This document shows, piece by piece, positions 1 through 8,086 of a stretch of 20,003 nt of DNA. Where the stretch lies: NCBI GenBank assembly GCA_020050695.1, contig JAGVKI010000086.1, forward strand, positions 1 through 20,003, written 5' to 3'. The notes below the pieces were generated by a model. It saw only the letters and a list, made by a program, of their open reading frames with translations. It made no database searches and was not told where the DNA came from. Within the stretch, counting starts at the first letter, position 1. Each line of letters starts with the position of its first letter. The translations under genes and the position numbers were made by a program. The stretch is from Alphaproteobacteria bacterium. Lineage in GTDB: Bacteria > Pseudomonadota > Alphaproteobacteria > Rickettsiales > SXRF01.

Positions 1-623
1 AATCCCTGACTACGCATGAACTGCTCAACTTCAGAAAACAGCTTCTGGCCTTTGTATAGTTCGCAGAAAGAAACTTCGCTCACCACCGCAACAGTGCGCT
101 CATCAAGGGTTTTTACAGCACCTTCCAGAATTTCAAATTCCGTGCCCTGCGTATCGATCTTCATGAATTCGCCCCAATGCGATTCAAGCTTGCGAGGACC
201 GAACAGGACACTATCGAGCGTTACAGTATCCAAATCAAACGTCCCCACCTCTTCCCATTTCACCATGCCATAACGATTGGTGAATTCCTTGTTAGGTGGG
301 AGCAAGGAATGATTGGTGGCCGCCGACAGCAGATGCAGCGTTGCCTTTTTATCGGTTTCGGCAAGCGCTACCGCCTCCAATGCAAACTGTGCCCAGGGAG
401 AGGTCACCTCCTTATTTGCAAGCAAGCGCTCACATTCTTCTACATCAGGCTCAAAACCTAGCACTGCCGTTTGCCCGGCAATCGGATCAACCATGTCATG
501 GGCACCGCCGCGCGCACCAATATCAATGAACCCCAGCGGTCGATCGGCAAGGGTTTTTGCAATTTCACTATTCGCAAAATCAGGATGCGATGACAGGGTA
601 TTGCGTTCGTAAGGTTTAAACAT
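1..623 (-). CDS. FkbM-family SAM-dependent methyltransferase (C-terminus cut by window edge)
   Basis: An open frame starts at ATG 623-621 and runs 207 codons to the window edge without a stop. It shows a class I SAM-binding start (FIDIGARGG, residues 32-40), the acidic GFEPD strand (57-61) and the FkbM hallmark KIDTQGTEFEILEGA (155-169). FkbM proteins O-methylate sugars or small molecules and are common in capsule and LPS clusters. The start overlaps the 3' end of the upstream dioxygenase gene by 8 bp, so the two are translationally coupled. Its place at the end of a phosphoramidate-type operon makes it a glycan-modifying methyltransferase; it could methylate a sugar or the phosphoramidate. 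The substrate is inference. The family call is secure. Confidence 0.88.
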   Translation of the reverse strand, partial: MFKPYERNTLSSHPDFANSEIAKTLADRPLGFIDIGARGGAHDMVDPIAGQTAVLGFEPDVEECERLLANKEVTSPWAQFALEAVALAETDKKATLHLLSAATNHSLLPPNKEFTNRYGMVKWEEVGTFDLDTVTLDSVLFGPRKLESHWGEFMKIDTQGTEFEILEGAVKTLDERTVAVVSEVSFCELYKGQKLFSEVEQFMRSQG

Positions 624-1293
624 TTTCTAGTACCACTTCTGCGCGCTGCGCGTAACGCCCTGCGCGAAACGGCGCGCCGGCACGAATATAGGTACAAAGT
701 AACACCTGGCACCAACGGTCGCTGGTATTGGGATTTGAACCATGCACTAAATGCCCGTGAATAAATAAAGCCGCCCCCTTGGGAACGGACGGAGTAATAG
801 GCTTATACTGTGCAGGCACAATACATTCTTCATTATTGGCATTAGGATCCTGGCTGGCATGTGCCCCCAGGTCAAGCTTGCGCACAGGCAGCAGCCCCTC
901 TTTGTGAGTGCCGGGGTAAACAATCAAACCACCGTTTTCAGGCGTTACATCGGTTAGCGCGCACCATGCTGATGCAAATTGCCCGAGCGGCGCCTCAACA
1001 AAGAAATTATCCTGATGCAGTGAGAAGCCACGTGTGCCCGGCTTACAATAGAAAAATTCGGTCTGTATGCCAGCAGGTCTTCCACCCACTAATTCTTCCA
1101 TGATTTTAGCCAGTGATGGCTTGGCAAGGGCTTTGAGATAAATGTCGTTAATACGATGCGGCATCATGGCGGGACGATGACTACCGTTTTGGGCGGTTTC
1201 CAATAGCTGCGAGGCTTCAATCATGGCATCGCATTCACCGGGCGTAAATACGCCTTCTTCAATGAAATACCCATTATCTTCGTAAAACGACAT
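616..1293 (-). CDS. PhyH-type Fe(II)/2-oxoglutarate dioxygenase
   Basis: A 225-aa protein of the phytanoyl-CoA dioxygenase (PhyH) family. The iron-binding facial triad is visible as HQD (His93 and Asp95 from the chosen start) and the distal His184 in HGHLVHGSN, with Arg193 in DRW as a likely 2-oxoglutarate ligand. Such small bacterial PhyH proteins hydroxylate or otherwise oxidise small molecules and occur in glycan and natural-product clusters. ATG at 1293 was preferred to an in-frame TTG at 1302. It follows the nucleotidyltransferase gene after a 0.37-kb gap on the same strand and overlaps the FkbM gene by 8 bp. The substrate is unknown; modification of a capsule sugar is inference. Confidence 0.85.
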   Translation of the reverse strand: MSFYEDNGYFIEEGVFTPGECDAMIEASQLLETAQNGSHRPAMMPHRINDIYLKALAKPSLAKIMEELVGGRPAGIQTEFFYCKPGTRGFSLHQDNFFVEAPLGQFASAWCALTDVTPENGGLIVYPGTHKEGLLPVRKLDLGAHASQDPNANNEECIVPAQYKPITPSVPKGAALFIHGHLVHGSNPNTSDRWCQVLLCTYIRAGAPFRAGRYAQRAEVVLENV

Positions 1294-1665
1294 AGCACCC
1301 AATAATTGCGATCATATTCACCTATGCCGTGCTAGGCCAGATAGGCCGGAAATGCAAGCCAGAATTGAGCAAAAAGCAGGTTTATTTTATCACGCATAAA
1401 GCTGGCGAAAGCCGTTACCAAGTAAAGCAATGGGAGCCGGGCAACCGATACAAAGAAAAAATCGCATCCTATCCTTTGATAATTATTGATAAAATCCTCC
1501 TTGGAAGTAATTGGGCGGAACCCAGACGCATGATGAGAGGCGAATTAGGCGCATGACGCTCATCTTGGCAGGTAAAAGCCAGATGGGTTGCAAAGCCCTA
1601 AAGCCACAGCCTGCTCCATCGACGCAGTAAAGGTCTTTATTTTTCCTGAGTCTTTTTAGAAGCTT
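1294..1665. other. Intergenic gap within the minus-strand glycan operon
   Basis: 372 bp separate the nucleotidyltransferase stop from the dioxygenase start, while the upstream genes are nearly all overlapping or within 40 bp. I see no convincing coding frame: a 75-codon plus-strand frame at 1329-1556 has no recognisable domain. I also see no clear terminator; a palindrome AGAAGCTTCT at 1659-1668 lacks a T-run in the minus direction. A weak TATGAT sits just upstream of the dioxygenase on the minus strand, but no good -35 accompanies it. The gap may hold a secondary promoter or the scar of a lost gene. Confidence 0.4.
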
Positions 1666-2457
1666 CTATTGGCTCTTATTTTGCTTGAGCAGCATGTCAC
1701 CTGATTGTGAATCAGCCAGTGTAAGTGAACTGGGTAAAGCCTTAACATTATACCCTTCAATATCTTCTGGCGTATCAGCTTCCCCCCATGCATCATGATA
1801 CGCTATGCCTTTAACAGGAACTCCAGCCGCAATAAGTGCCTTGAGCATGCTGGTCATATCCATTTTATCAACCACTTCGGCGGGCAGACTATCCAGGAAA
1901 GTGCGTATTGATTGCCAACCCTTTGGACGAACAAACAACAACCCCATATATTGCCCTTGTATGTCCTCACGCTTTTGCGCGCGACCGCCGATATCCGTTA
2001 CAACATTGCTGGAATTAATGCGGAAATTCTCCAGATCGGATAAGGGGTCCGCAAGCCTGCTGCTCCATAATTCCCAGAAATTAACATCATAGGTTATGGC
2101 AATGTCGGCATCGGCTTTCATAAGCGATAACGGGGCTGACGGTGCATAGAAAATATCACCATAGCCAATCAGGCATGGCTCTTTCGCAAGCCACTGCTGC
2201 GCCGCCATCAGCGAACGCACCATGTTGGTTTCTGCCCAGCGAGGATTTTCAAAACGATGCGTCAACCCATTGGCCTGAATTTTATCCTTTAAATAGCCAG
2301 TAACTACGCCTATTTCGCCTACGCCAGCGTGCTTGAGAGCATCCACCTGACGTTGCAGCAATGGCTTGCCATGCAGTTGCAGCATGGTTTTAGGAAGTTC
2401 CTGCGTCCAGCCTTTCATACGGCTTCCGCGCCCCACCGCTAAAATAATCGCCTTCAT
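1666..2457 (-). CDS. Nucleotidyltransferase, Cj1416-like CTP:phosphoglutamine cytidylyltransferase (predicted)
   Basis: A 263-aa NTP_transferase-fold protein. The N-terminal nucleotide loop is MKAIILAVGRGSRM (residues 1-14), followed by ELPK (20-23), and the metal-binding Asp101 lies in GYGDIFY. Sugar-1-phosphate nucleotidyltransferases have this layout. In Campylobacter jejuni the equivalent protein next to a glutamine kinase, Cj1416, joins CTP to L-glutamine phosphate to give gamma-glutamyl-CDP-amidate. The neighbours here are the same (amidotransferase, glutamine kinase, CysC-like kinase), so this role is inferred from context plus family. ATG at 2457 overlaps the upstream TGA as ATGA; a GTG at 2466 is also in frame but less likely. 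The first loop reads AVGRGS rather than the usual AAGxGS. A sugar or choline-type substrate cannot be excluded. Confidence 0.82.
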   Translation of the reverse strand: MKAIILAVGRGSRMKGWTQELPKTMLQLHGKPLLQRQVDALKHAGVGEIGVVTGYLKDKIQANGLTHRFENPRWAETNMVRSLMAAQQWLAKEPCLIGYGDIFYAPSAPLSLMKADADIAITYDVNFWELWSSRLADPLSDLENFRINSSNVVTDIGGRAQKREDIQGQYMGLLFVRPKGWQSIRTFLDSLPAEVVDKMDMTSMLKALIAAGVPVKGIAYHDAWGEADTPEDIEGYNVKALPSSLTLADSQSGDMLLKQNKSQ

Positions 2458-3029
2458 GCAAACCACTCTTTGAAATACTCTATGTCACGCGGGGCAAATG
2501 GGCTCATGCGCTCGGGATGCCACATCATACCAAGCCAGCGGCGCTTCTGATTGCGCACAGCCTTTACCACACCGTCTGGCGCCACGGCCCATATATCCAG
2601 TTCAGGGGCAGACTTCTTCGCGCCATATTCATGGTAACTGTTGACCAAAACAGGCTTGCCATCAATATGAATGGATTGCTGCGGCATCACATGATTTTCC
2701 ACGCGTGTGAGTGTAACGCCTGAGGCTTGTTGCATGGCCTGCATACCGTGGCACACACCAATCACCGGTAGGTTTCTTGTTGCCGCATGATTAAGTAATA
2801 TTTGAGTGGTCGCATCGCGCCGCGGATGGGAAGATCCACCCGTTAGTAATACACCAGCCACATCCGTCGCCAGCAGCAGTTTTTGCGCCATGTGTAGATG
2901 GTTAGGCACAGGAACAGCAATAAAGCCGCAGGCATCCAGAAAATCCGTCCAGCGCTGATCAAGTGCATCACGCGTTTCTTCATAGCGTGATTCCTCCATT
3001 ACCCGTTGGTCAACAGCAATCAGTTTCAC
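2454..3029 (-). CDS. Class I glutamine amidotransferase-type hydrolase, Cj1417-like (gamma-glutamyl-CDP-amidate hydrolase, predicted)
   Basis: 191 aa from a GTG start whose GTGA overlaps the stop of the upstream kinase gene. An ATG at 3089 would extend the protein 20 residues into that gene and is less likely, because VKLIAVDQRV is the normal N-terminus for this family. The class I triad is present: nucleophile Cys93 in GVCHGMQ, His171 and Glu173 in MWHPER. The segment ALDQRWTDFL (residues 22-31) is typical of the small amidotransferases found beside CysC-like and nucleotidyltransferase genes. In C. jejuni Cj1417 hydrolyses gamma-glutamyl-CDP-amidate to glutamate and cytidine diphosphoramidate. 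The same reaction is inferred here from family and synteny. Confidence 0.85.
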   Translation of the reverse strand: MKLIAVDQRVMEESRYEETRDALDQRWTDFLDACGFIAVPVPNHLHMAQKLLLATDVAGVLLTGGSSHPRRDATTQILLNHAATRNLPVIGVCHGMQAMQQASGVTLTRVENHVMPQQSIHIDGKPVLVNSYHEYGAKKSAPELDIWAVAPDGVVKAVRNQKRRWLGMMWHPERMSPFAPRDIEYFKEWFA

Positions 3030-5386
3030 GTATACACCTGCACCTGGCGATTCATACAGTCCAGGCGAAGACGCCGCCCGCGCAACCATTGTTCATAGAG
3101 TACATCGCCCGCACCTATCACGGCCGGAATACCAAGTTCGCCGGAGCGTATTGCCATATGCGAATTGACACCGCCATAACGCGTAATAAACCCTGCGATA
3201 TTATGTGAAAACAGCCAGTCATAGCCAGGATCCGCACTTTCAAGCATAACAATCTTGCCTGAAAAATCTGCAGAATTGGCAAAGGCGATTTCTCCCTCTG
3301 CCTGTTTTTGCGTGATATAATTAGGCTGGCTTTCAGGCATGGAAAACTGCCACACATCTTCGGGTGAGACCAATAGTGGCGGCATAATAATGGAGCATGT
3401 CATCTGGTGGCGTTCTCGCCCGCGAGCAATACTTTGGGACAGCCATTCTTTAATATCCCGCGTGCTGCTATATAGCGCCAGCACATCATGCAGGCTGACA
3501 TATGCACAGTCTTCACGGCTAAAGCCATGCGCTGTCGCCAGGCGTTCAAACAATTGCAGGAAATCACTGACATTACGCGTAAACGCAAATTTAGCGTATT
3601 CGCGTGCTTCTATGCCTGATTTAATAAATTCAAGAAGGCCTATAGTATCGAGTTCAATACCATCGCGCGCAATATAAGATTCGATTTTTTTCAGCTGCTG
3701 TAATGACAATGAAAACGGTGCATGTTTTGCTTTTGCCGTATTGACGCGTTCGCGCTCAATGGATGGCCAGTCAAAATACTGCTCAGGCGCTTCGTCATAA
3801 CGCGGGGACATAATATCATACGTACCAGGGCGCAAATGACCGTAATGGGCAAGGAACGCAGCCTTTGGCATGGCATACAAATCCTGGGACATCTTGGTGC
3901 TGACACATTCCAGCGAGGACAGGAAATTTTGATATTCTTCTTCGGAAAGTATGCCCACGCTGACAAATGAATGCAGCAATTGCACCGCGATAAATCCTAC
4001 GCGGGCCAGACCGGCAAAAGGTAGCGTGCCGTAGCGCTTACAGTCTTCCACCAGCCAATATAATTTACTGATGTCATCCATCTGGCTGTCTTTGACAACC
4101 TGCTGGCGGCGCTCGAGTTCAGTGATTTTGTCGCGGTCCTTTTTCCACAACCCCACATCACGATGTACAATACGGTTGGTTAGCTGTGTCAATGACTCCA
4201 CAAGCGTCTGACACTCACTGTCACTAAACCCATATTCTTTGAGGAGGGTAACGCGGTCTTTTAAGTCCAGCGTGTAGCATGAATATACTATTTCAAATTC
4301 CACCTTATCATGAAGAGCAGGCGTATCGATCAGACGCTGAATGTAATGATTGGTAAGTTTTTCTGCTAACTCCCTGGGTAATGTCTTCGGCAGGAACGAA
4401 TTGAAACTTGCCCGCACATCAATATAAGGCAACCCCTCAAAATCAATAAGCAGCGGGAAGCTACGCAAATTGCCATACCCATAATTATCGCGCTGGTAGG
4501 CCCATATCGCGTCGGTTACCAGTTCGCGGTATAGCGACAAGGCAAGTGGCCGAGGCCGTATACCAACGATTTCCGCAGGGTTCCAGTCAGGCATAACACC
4601 ATACACCGTGCGCTTGCCGTAAAGATAGGGATGTGGGTGCATGCCCTTTTGAATACTGCCTGCAATGCGCTCCATCGCCGCCGCATGCTTATCCAACTGA
4701 GTATGCTGATATGCCATAACCAGCTGGCGCACCTGCAGCACCACTAACTGACCCGTTTTCACCTGAGCAAATTCAATATCCAGCGCCTGCGTGCCTAGAA
4801 GTTCCGCCAGTTCATCGGCCAACTCCATCACCTGTTTTTGCAAGCCAGACGCCTTATCTTTTGTGGCCTGATGCAAATAAAATGTTTTGAGTTTACCACC
4901 TGCACCCGAGGTAATGACATCGGAATGCCCGGTTTCATCATAATTGACCACACGGTAAGGGCCCCCGGTATTGGGATCACAACCAAAAATGACACCGGCC
5001 ACCATAATGTCTTTGAGCATAGGCTGCACAAGCACCTGATCGTCTTTAGAAGACTGCACACCGTAGGACGCGACCACTTTTTCAATCGCAATTTTCAGGG
5101 CATTCGCACCAACGATATCAAGGCATGACGCATAGGCACCCGCCTTGGAGGCGTGCTGGCTATCTTCATCACCGGCAGAACTGCGCACGATAAGCGGGCC
5201 AGCGCCCCACTCCATGGCCATAATGATTTCTAGCACTTCTTTTGGCGCTGATTGCCACTGTGAAACGGTAAAATAATACAAAGGGAGCGCCGATGCCTTT
5301 TTCAGGCATGGCAAAAGCCGCTCAAGCGTTTGTGCTTTCGTGCCAAAGGCCAGGGGGCTTTTTTCTACGAGTTTAAGCTTAGACAA
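3026..5386 (-). CDS. Glutamine kinase, Cj1418-like (PEP-synthase-like, ATP-grasp plus phosphohistidine domain)
   Basis: 786 aa. The N-terminal PPDK/PEP-synthase ATP-grasp domain is visible as IVRSSAGDED (66-75), ALDIEFA (201-207) and LQVRQL (217-222). The C-terminus carries a phosphohistidine swivel domain, GGVNSHMAIRSGELGIP, with catalytic His743. The PEP-binding TIM barrel of true PEP synthase or PPDK is absent, so this is not a pyruvate enzyme. The architecture and length fit C. jejuni Cj1418, which phosphorylates the amide of L-glutamine with ATP (giving AMP and Pi), the committed step of MeOPN synthesis. The start is a TTG; AAAGG lies 9 nt upstream and no ATG fits. It lies 36 bp after the CysC-like gene and overlaps the amidotransferase by 4 bp. 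Substrate is inferred from synteny; another small-molecule dikinase is the alternative. Confidence 0.87.
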   Translation of the reverse strand: MSKLKLVEKSPLAFGTKAQTLERLLPCLKKASALPLYYFTVSQWQSAPKEVLEIIMAMEWGAGPLIVRSSAGDEDSQHASKAGAYASCLDIVGANALKIAIEKVVASYGVQSSKDDQVLVQPMLKDIMVAGVIFGCDPNTGGPYRVVNYDETGHSDVITSGAGGKLKTFYLHQATKDKASGLQKQVMELADELAELLGTQALDIEFAQVKTGQLVVLQVRQLVMAYQHTQLDKHAAAMERIAGSIQKGMHPHPYLYGKRTVYGVMPDWNPAEIVGIRPRPLALSLYRELVTDAIWAYQRDNYGYGNLRSFPLLIDFEGLPYIDVRASFNSFLPKTLPRELAEKLTNHYIQRLIDTPALHDKVEFEIVYSCYTLDLKDRVTLLKEYGFSDSECQTLVESLTQLTNRIVHRDVGLWKKDRDKITELERRQQVVKDSQMDDISKLYWLVEDCKRYGTLPFAGLARVGFIAVQLLHSFVSVGILSEEEYQNFLSSLECVSTKMSQDLYAMPKAAFLAHYGHLRPGTYDIMSPRYDEAPEQYFDWPSIERERVNTAKAKHAPFSLSLQQLKKIESYIARDGIELDTIGLLEFIKSGIEAREYAKFAFTRNVSDFLQLFERLATAHGFSREDCAYVSLHDVLALYSSTRDIKEWLSQSIARGRERHQMTCSIIMPPLLVSPEDVWQFSMPESQPNYITQKQAEGEIAFANSADFSGKIVMLESADPGYDWLFSHNIAGFITRYGGVNSHMAIRSGELGIPAVIGAGDVLYEQWLRGRRLRLDCMNRQVQVYT

Positions 5387-5422
5387 TCGATGCTACCTTT
5401 AGAATGCAGGGCACCGCCCCAT

Positions 5423-5962
5423 TTAAATAGTGTTCGCTGCGTACCGATGGTAAAATTGCATAATGGTTTGCATGGCATCTGCAACCGTATTATCCCCGTG
5501 ATTTTCTATCACTATATCGGGATTTAAGGGCTCTTCAGCCGGTATGTCAATCCCTATCACATCCCTCAGTTCTCCGGCCCTTGCGCGCGAATAGATCTGC
5601 TTGCTGTCGCGCGCCTCCAGTACCTCCAGGGGTACTTTCACATAAACTTCAATATATTCAGGAATATGGCTGCGGTTCCATGCCTGGGTATCATGAAATA
5701 GCGAGATCGTAGAACAAACAACCGTAATTCCCTGATCTGAAAGCATCTTACAAAGCCTGCCATAGCATTGGCTGGCACGCAAACGCTCGCTGCGGTCATG
5801 GCCAAACAGGCCGCTGAACACTTCGCGCAAATGATCGCCATCCAGCAAAACAATATTGGCAACATGAGGCGATAACGCATTGGTCAATGCCTGTGCAATG
5901 GTTGTTTTACCTGATCCCGATAGTCCAGTAATCCAAAAGACAGGAGCGGTTTTTACAGTCAC
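5423..5962 (-). CDS. CysC-like kinase, Cj1415-like (cytidine diphosphoramidate 3'-kinase, predicted)
   Basis: 179 aa of the APS-kinase fold: Walker A GLSGSGKTT (residues 13-21), LLDGDHLREVF, and the C-terminal DVIGIDIPAEEP segment. APS kinases phosphorylate the ribose 3'-OH of adenylyl sulfate. C. jejuni Cj1415 instead phosphorylates the 3'-OH of cytidine diphosphoramidate, and it sits beside the same partners as here. No ATP sulfurylase gene (cysD/cysN) is present in the window, which argues against a sulfation role. The GTG start at 5962 has a GGAAGG stretch about 10-13 nt upstream; a TTG at 6004 would overlap the preceding gene by 23 bp and is the alternative. The substrate is inferred. 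Confidence 0.83.
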   Translation of the reverse strand: MTVKTAPVFWITGLSGSGKTTIAQALTNALSPHVANIVLLDGDHLREVFSGLFGHDRSERLRASQCYGRLCKMLSDQGITVVCSTISLFHDTQAWNRSHIPEYIEVYVKVPLEVLEARDSKQIYSRARAGELRDVIGIDIPAEEPLNPDIVIENHGDNTVADAMQTIMQFYHRYAANTI

Positions 5963-5981
5963 AGCCTTTCGATCCCTTCCA

Positions 5982-7304
5982 TCACGCCGACAGCTTCTGT
6001 GCAACAGAGGCTGCTGGATGACCAGGTAAATATACTGGCGGCACGTACACTTCCTGCTGCTTATTCACACTGCGTTTCCAGGCGCGCAACAGCGCATAAC
6101 GCGATTTAATGGTGCCTTTGACGGCTTCAAAAACCGTATTCAGGGCTAAAAGCACAGCGACTGCGGCCTGTGAATCTAAATCTCTTGCTTTTAAACGCCT
6201 CAATACAGCCGAGACCAGATAGTCGGGGCTAGCCTTAACCAACGGATAGACACGCCGCATATGCGAATAGGTCAGTTCCACTTTATATGGCAATAATATC
6301 AGCACGGGCAAAAGCCATTGCCTGACGACCGCCGGAGCAAAGTCAGACGATGTGGAATATCCATAATATAAATGTATCGGCCGCGAGAGCTGCTTTAGCC
6401 TCCACTGGTCAAATGCATTAAAAATATCATTATGCTTTTTCGTGATGGTTCCCGTACCCAATCCCTTTTGTCGTACAGATACCGGACGATTATTCCATAT
6501 CCTGCCGTCAAATGTGCTCTTAAGCAATATCTCAGGAATATAAGAAATACCTAGCCACTGGGCAATGCTACTCAACGCCTCTGAGGAATTCTTATGCAGA
6601 TCTTCCAAGCGAACTGATTTGCTTTGGATGCGCCCATCTTCGCTATCAGGCAGATAGTAGTGGATGCCGCGCGTATCATACGAAAACACATGGATCGTTT
6701 CTTCCAGCAATTCCTGCCGCACGTTTGATTCCAGCAGATGAAAACGCCCTAATACAGGATAGCTGGCAATATGCTTTACGCCAGAGCCCATGTTTTGTAC
6801 GGGCTCACGCACGGTATGCAGGAAGTAGGCCTTGTCAAAATCTTCAGACAAAAATTCTGCGTGGGGCACATGGTGACCATGGATAGGGAAAACCAGCCAG
6901 TAACGATTTGCGCTCAATGAGCGCCCAAGCGCTTTAGCATACGCAATATAGACGGAAGCGATATAGTCTTTACGGCTCAGTGTACGGCCATTATCCCAGC
7001 CAAGATACGATACAAACGCATCCCTATCAATCCGCGTGGGCTCATCAAGATTCGCGCCCATTTGCTGAAGCCCAAGCAGATCTTCCGTTAGCGAAGGATC
7101 AAACCAGTAGGCATGCTGCTCCAGGAACTTTTCTTTAAGTTGCGCTATCGGCAAGCTGCCATGATGCTCCCAGAAGACATACAGCTGATGGCCATGTAAC
7201 GCAGGCAAACACAAAATGTTGGGATGGGAATCAAGCAAACTCTGCATAAGTAGCGAGCCGCTGGAACCATAATTCTGTACTGCCAGAGCGCCTTCAATAT
7301 GCAT
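5982..7304 (-). CDS. Sulfotransferase-fold protein, candidate phosphoramidate transferase
   Basis: 440 aa. The N-terminus resembles the 5'-phosphosulfate loop of PAPS sulfotransferases (NYGSSGSLLMQSLLDSHP, residues 11-28). FLHTVREPVQNMGSG near residue 165 resembles the 3'-phosphate-binding HxxRDP-type segment, and VRLEDLHKNSSEALSS followed by WLGI is the usual C-terminal sulfotransferase helix region. The last 120 residues add a basic region with hydrophobic stretches and no recognised domain. Such enzymes bind a 3'-phosphorylated nucleotide donor. The gene lies 2 bp after the methyltransferase stop and 19 bp before the kinase that would make a 3'-phospho-CDP-amidate. It may therefore move phosphoramidate rather than sulfate onto the glycan; this is inference. 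An ordinary carbohydrate sulfotransferase is the alternative. Confidence 0.75.
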   Translation of the reverse strand: MHIEGALAVQNYGSSGSLLMQSLLDSHPNILCLPALHGHQLYVFWEHHGSLPIAQLKEKFLEQHAYWFDPSLTEDLLGLQQMGANLDEPTRIDRDAFVSYLGWDNGRTLSRKDYIASVYIAYAKALGRSLSANRYWLVFPIHGHHVPHAEFLSEDFDKAYFLHTVREPVQNMGSGVKHIASYPVLGRFHLLESNVRQELLEETIHVFSYDTRGIHYYLPDSEDGRIQSKSVRLEDLHKNSSEALSSIAQWLGISYIPEILLKSTFDGRIWNNRPVSVRQKGLGTGTITKKHNDIFNAFDQWRLKQLSRPIHLYYGYSTSSDFAPAVVRQWLLPVLILLPYKVELTYSHMRRVYPLVKASPDYLVSAVLRRLKARDLDSQAAVAVLLALNTVFEAVKGTIKSRYALLRAWKRSVNKQQEVYVPPVYLPGHPAASVAQKLSA

Positions 7305-7306
7305 GA

Positions 7307-8053
7307 TTACGCCTTCAGTTGTGCGTACCAGATGCGCGTAGTGTAAGGAACGGTCACTACGGGCTTATCTGCCATGTAGGACTCGATATCAGCAATAATA
7401 TCCTTGAATTTAGCGCCCGCCTGACGCTCCAGCGTTCCGTGCGAGCGCCAAGCCTCAACCGAATCTTCTCTGCTAAGGGTGTGCTGAAGCGTGCCTTCTA
7501 TGGTGTTAATATCACCAAACATGCCGCTTTCCTGCAAGTATGCAGTCTGGTCTTCACGGCGGGTACCATAATCATAACCCGGGATGTGGCGTTTGATAAT
7601 CGCTTCAATATCTTTCTGTACGGAATCATCAAGATCACGATGGTTCCACATGCAGGCAAACCAGCTGCCTGGAGTAGAAATACGCTTTACTTCCTGTAGC
7701 GTCTTCGCGCGGTCACCCACATTGAATGATGACCCAAAGGTAACAAGCGACACACATGCATCCGGCAGGCTGGTGTGTTCGCCCGTTGCCTGGTACCATG
7801 TCACACGTCCGCCAGCAGTATTCTGCTTGCCAAATTTCATCATTTCCGCATTAGGCTCTACGGCGTTGACGGTAAGCCCTGCCTTAAGCAGCAGCTTGGT
7901 GAGTTTGCCCGTACCCGCGCCAATGTCTGCAACCGGTTTCAGCGGCGAGGCATCCACTGCCTTAAGCAGGGCATCTATCGCGCCCTGCTCGTAATCAGCA
8001 CGCTTGTCATAGTAGGCTGCAAGATTAGTGTAATCCCATGCAAGTGCAGTCAT
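7307..8053 (-). CDS. Class I SAM-dependent methyltransferase (candidate phosphoramidate O-methyltransferase)
   Basis: 248 aa with SAM motif I VADIGAGTGKLTKLL (about residues 42-56), the acidic AVEPNAEM strand end (64-71), and a typical C-terminal beta-sheet region. The N-terminus YTNLAAYYDKRADYEQGAID is a methyltransferase-11/25-type lead-in. ATG at 8053 has AAGGAAG 5 nt upstream. The C. jejuni MeOPN locus contains two such methyltransferases (Cj1419, Cj1420) next to the glutamine kinase genes, so this protein is a good candidate to supply the O-methyl group. It could also methylate a sugar. It is cotranscribed with the E1 genes upstream (33-bp gap) and sits 2 bp before the sulfotransferase-like gene. 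Confidence 0.82.
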   Translation of the reverse strand: MTALAWDYTNLAAYYDKRADYEQGAIDALLKAVDASPLKPVADIGAGTGKLTKLLLKAGLTVNAVEPNAEMMKFGKQNTAGGRVTWYQATGEHTSLPDACVSLVTFGSSFNVGDRAKTLQEVKRISTPGSWFACMWNHRDLDDSVQKDIEAIIKRHIPGYDYGTRREDQTAYLQESGMFGDINTIEGTLQHTLSREDSVEAWRSHGTLERQAGAKFKDIIADIESYMADKPVVTVPYTTRIWYAQLKA

Positions 8054-8086
8054 ATATCTTCCTTAAAAAAATATTATAAAACAGGC

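Noticed and set aside
1329..1556. 75-codon plus-strand frame in the gap before the dioxygenase gene
   Set aside because: No recognisable domain, no SD, and it is antisense within a minus-strand operon.
1555..1640. GEMM (c-di-GMP-I) riboswitch-like words such as TTGCAAAGCC on the plus strand
   Set aside because: The remaining conserved elements and paired stems could not be laid out, and no plus-strand gene follows.
3026..5386. Annotation as phosphoenolpyruvate synthase or pyruvate phosphate dikinase
   Set aside because: The ATP-grasp and phosphohistidine domains fit, but the C-terminal PEP-binding TIM barrel is missing and the His domain lies at the very C-terminus, as in glutamine kinase.
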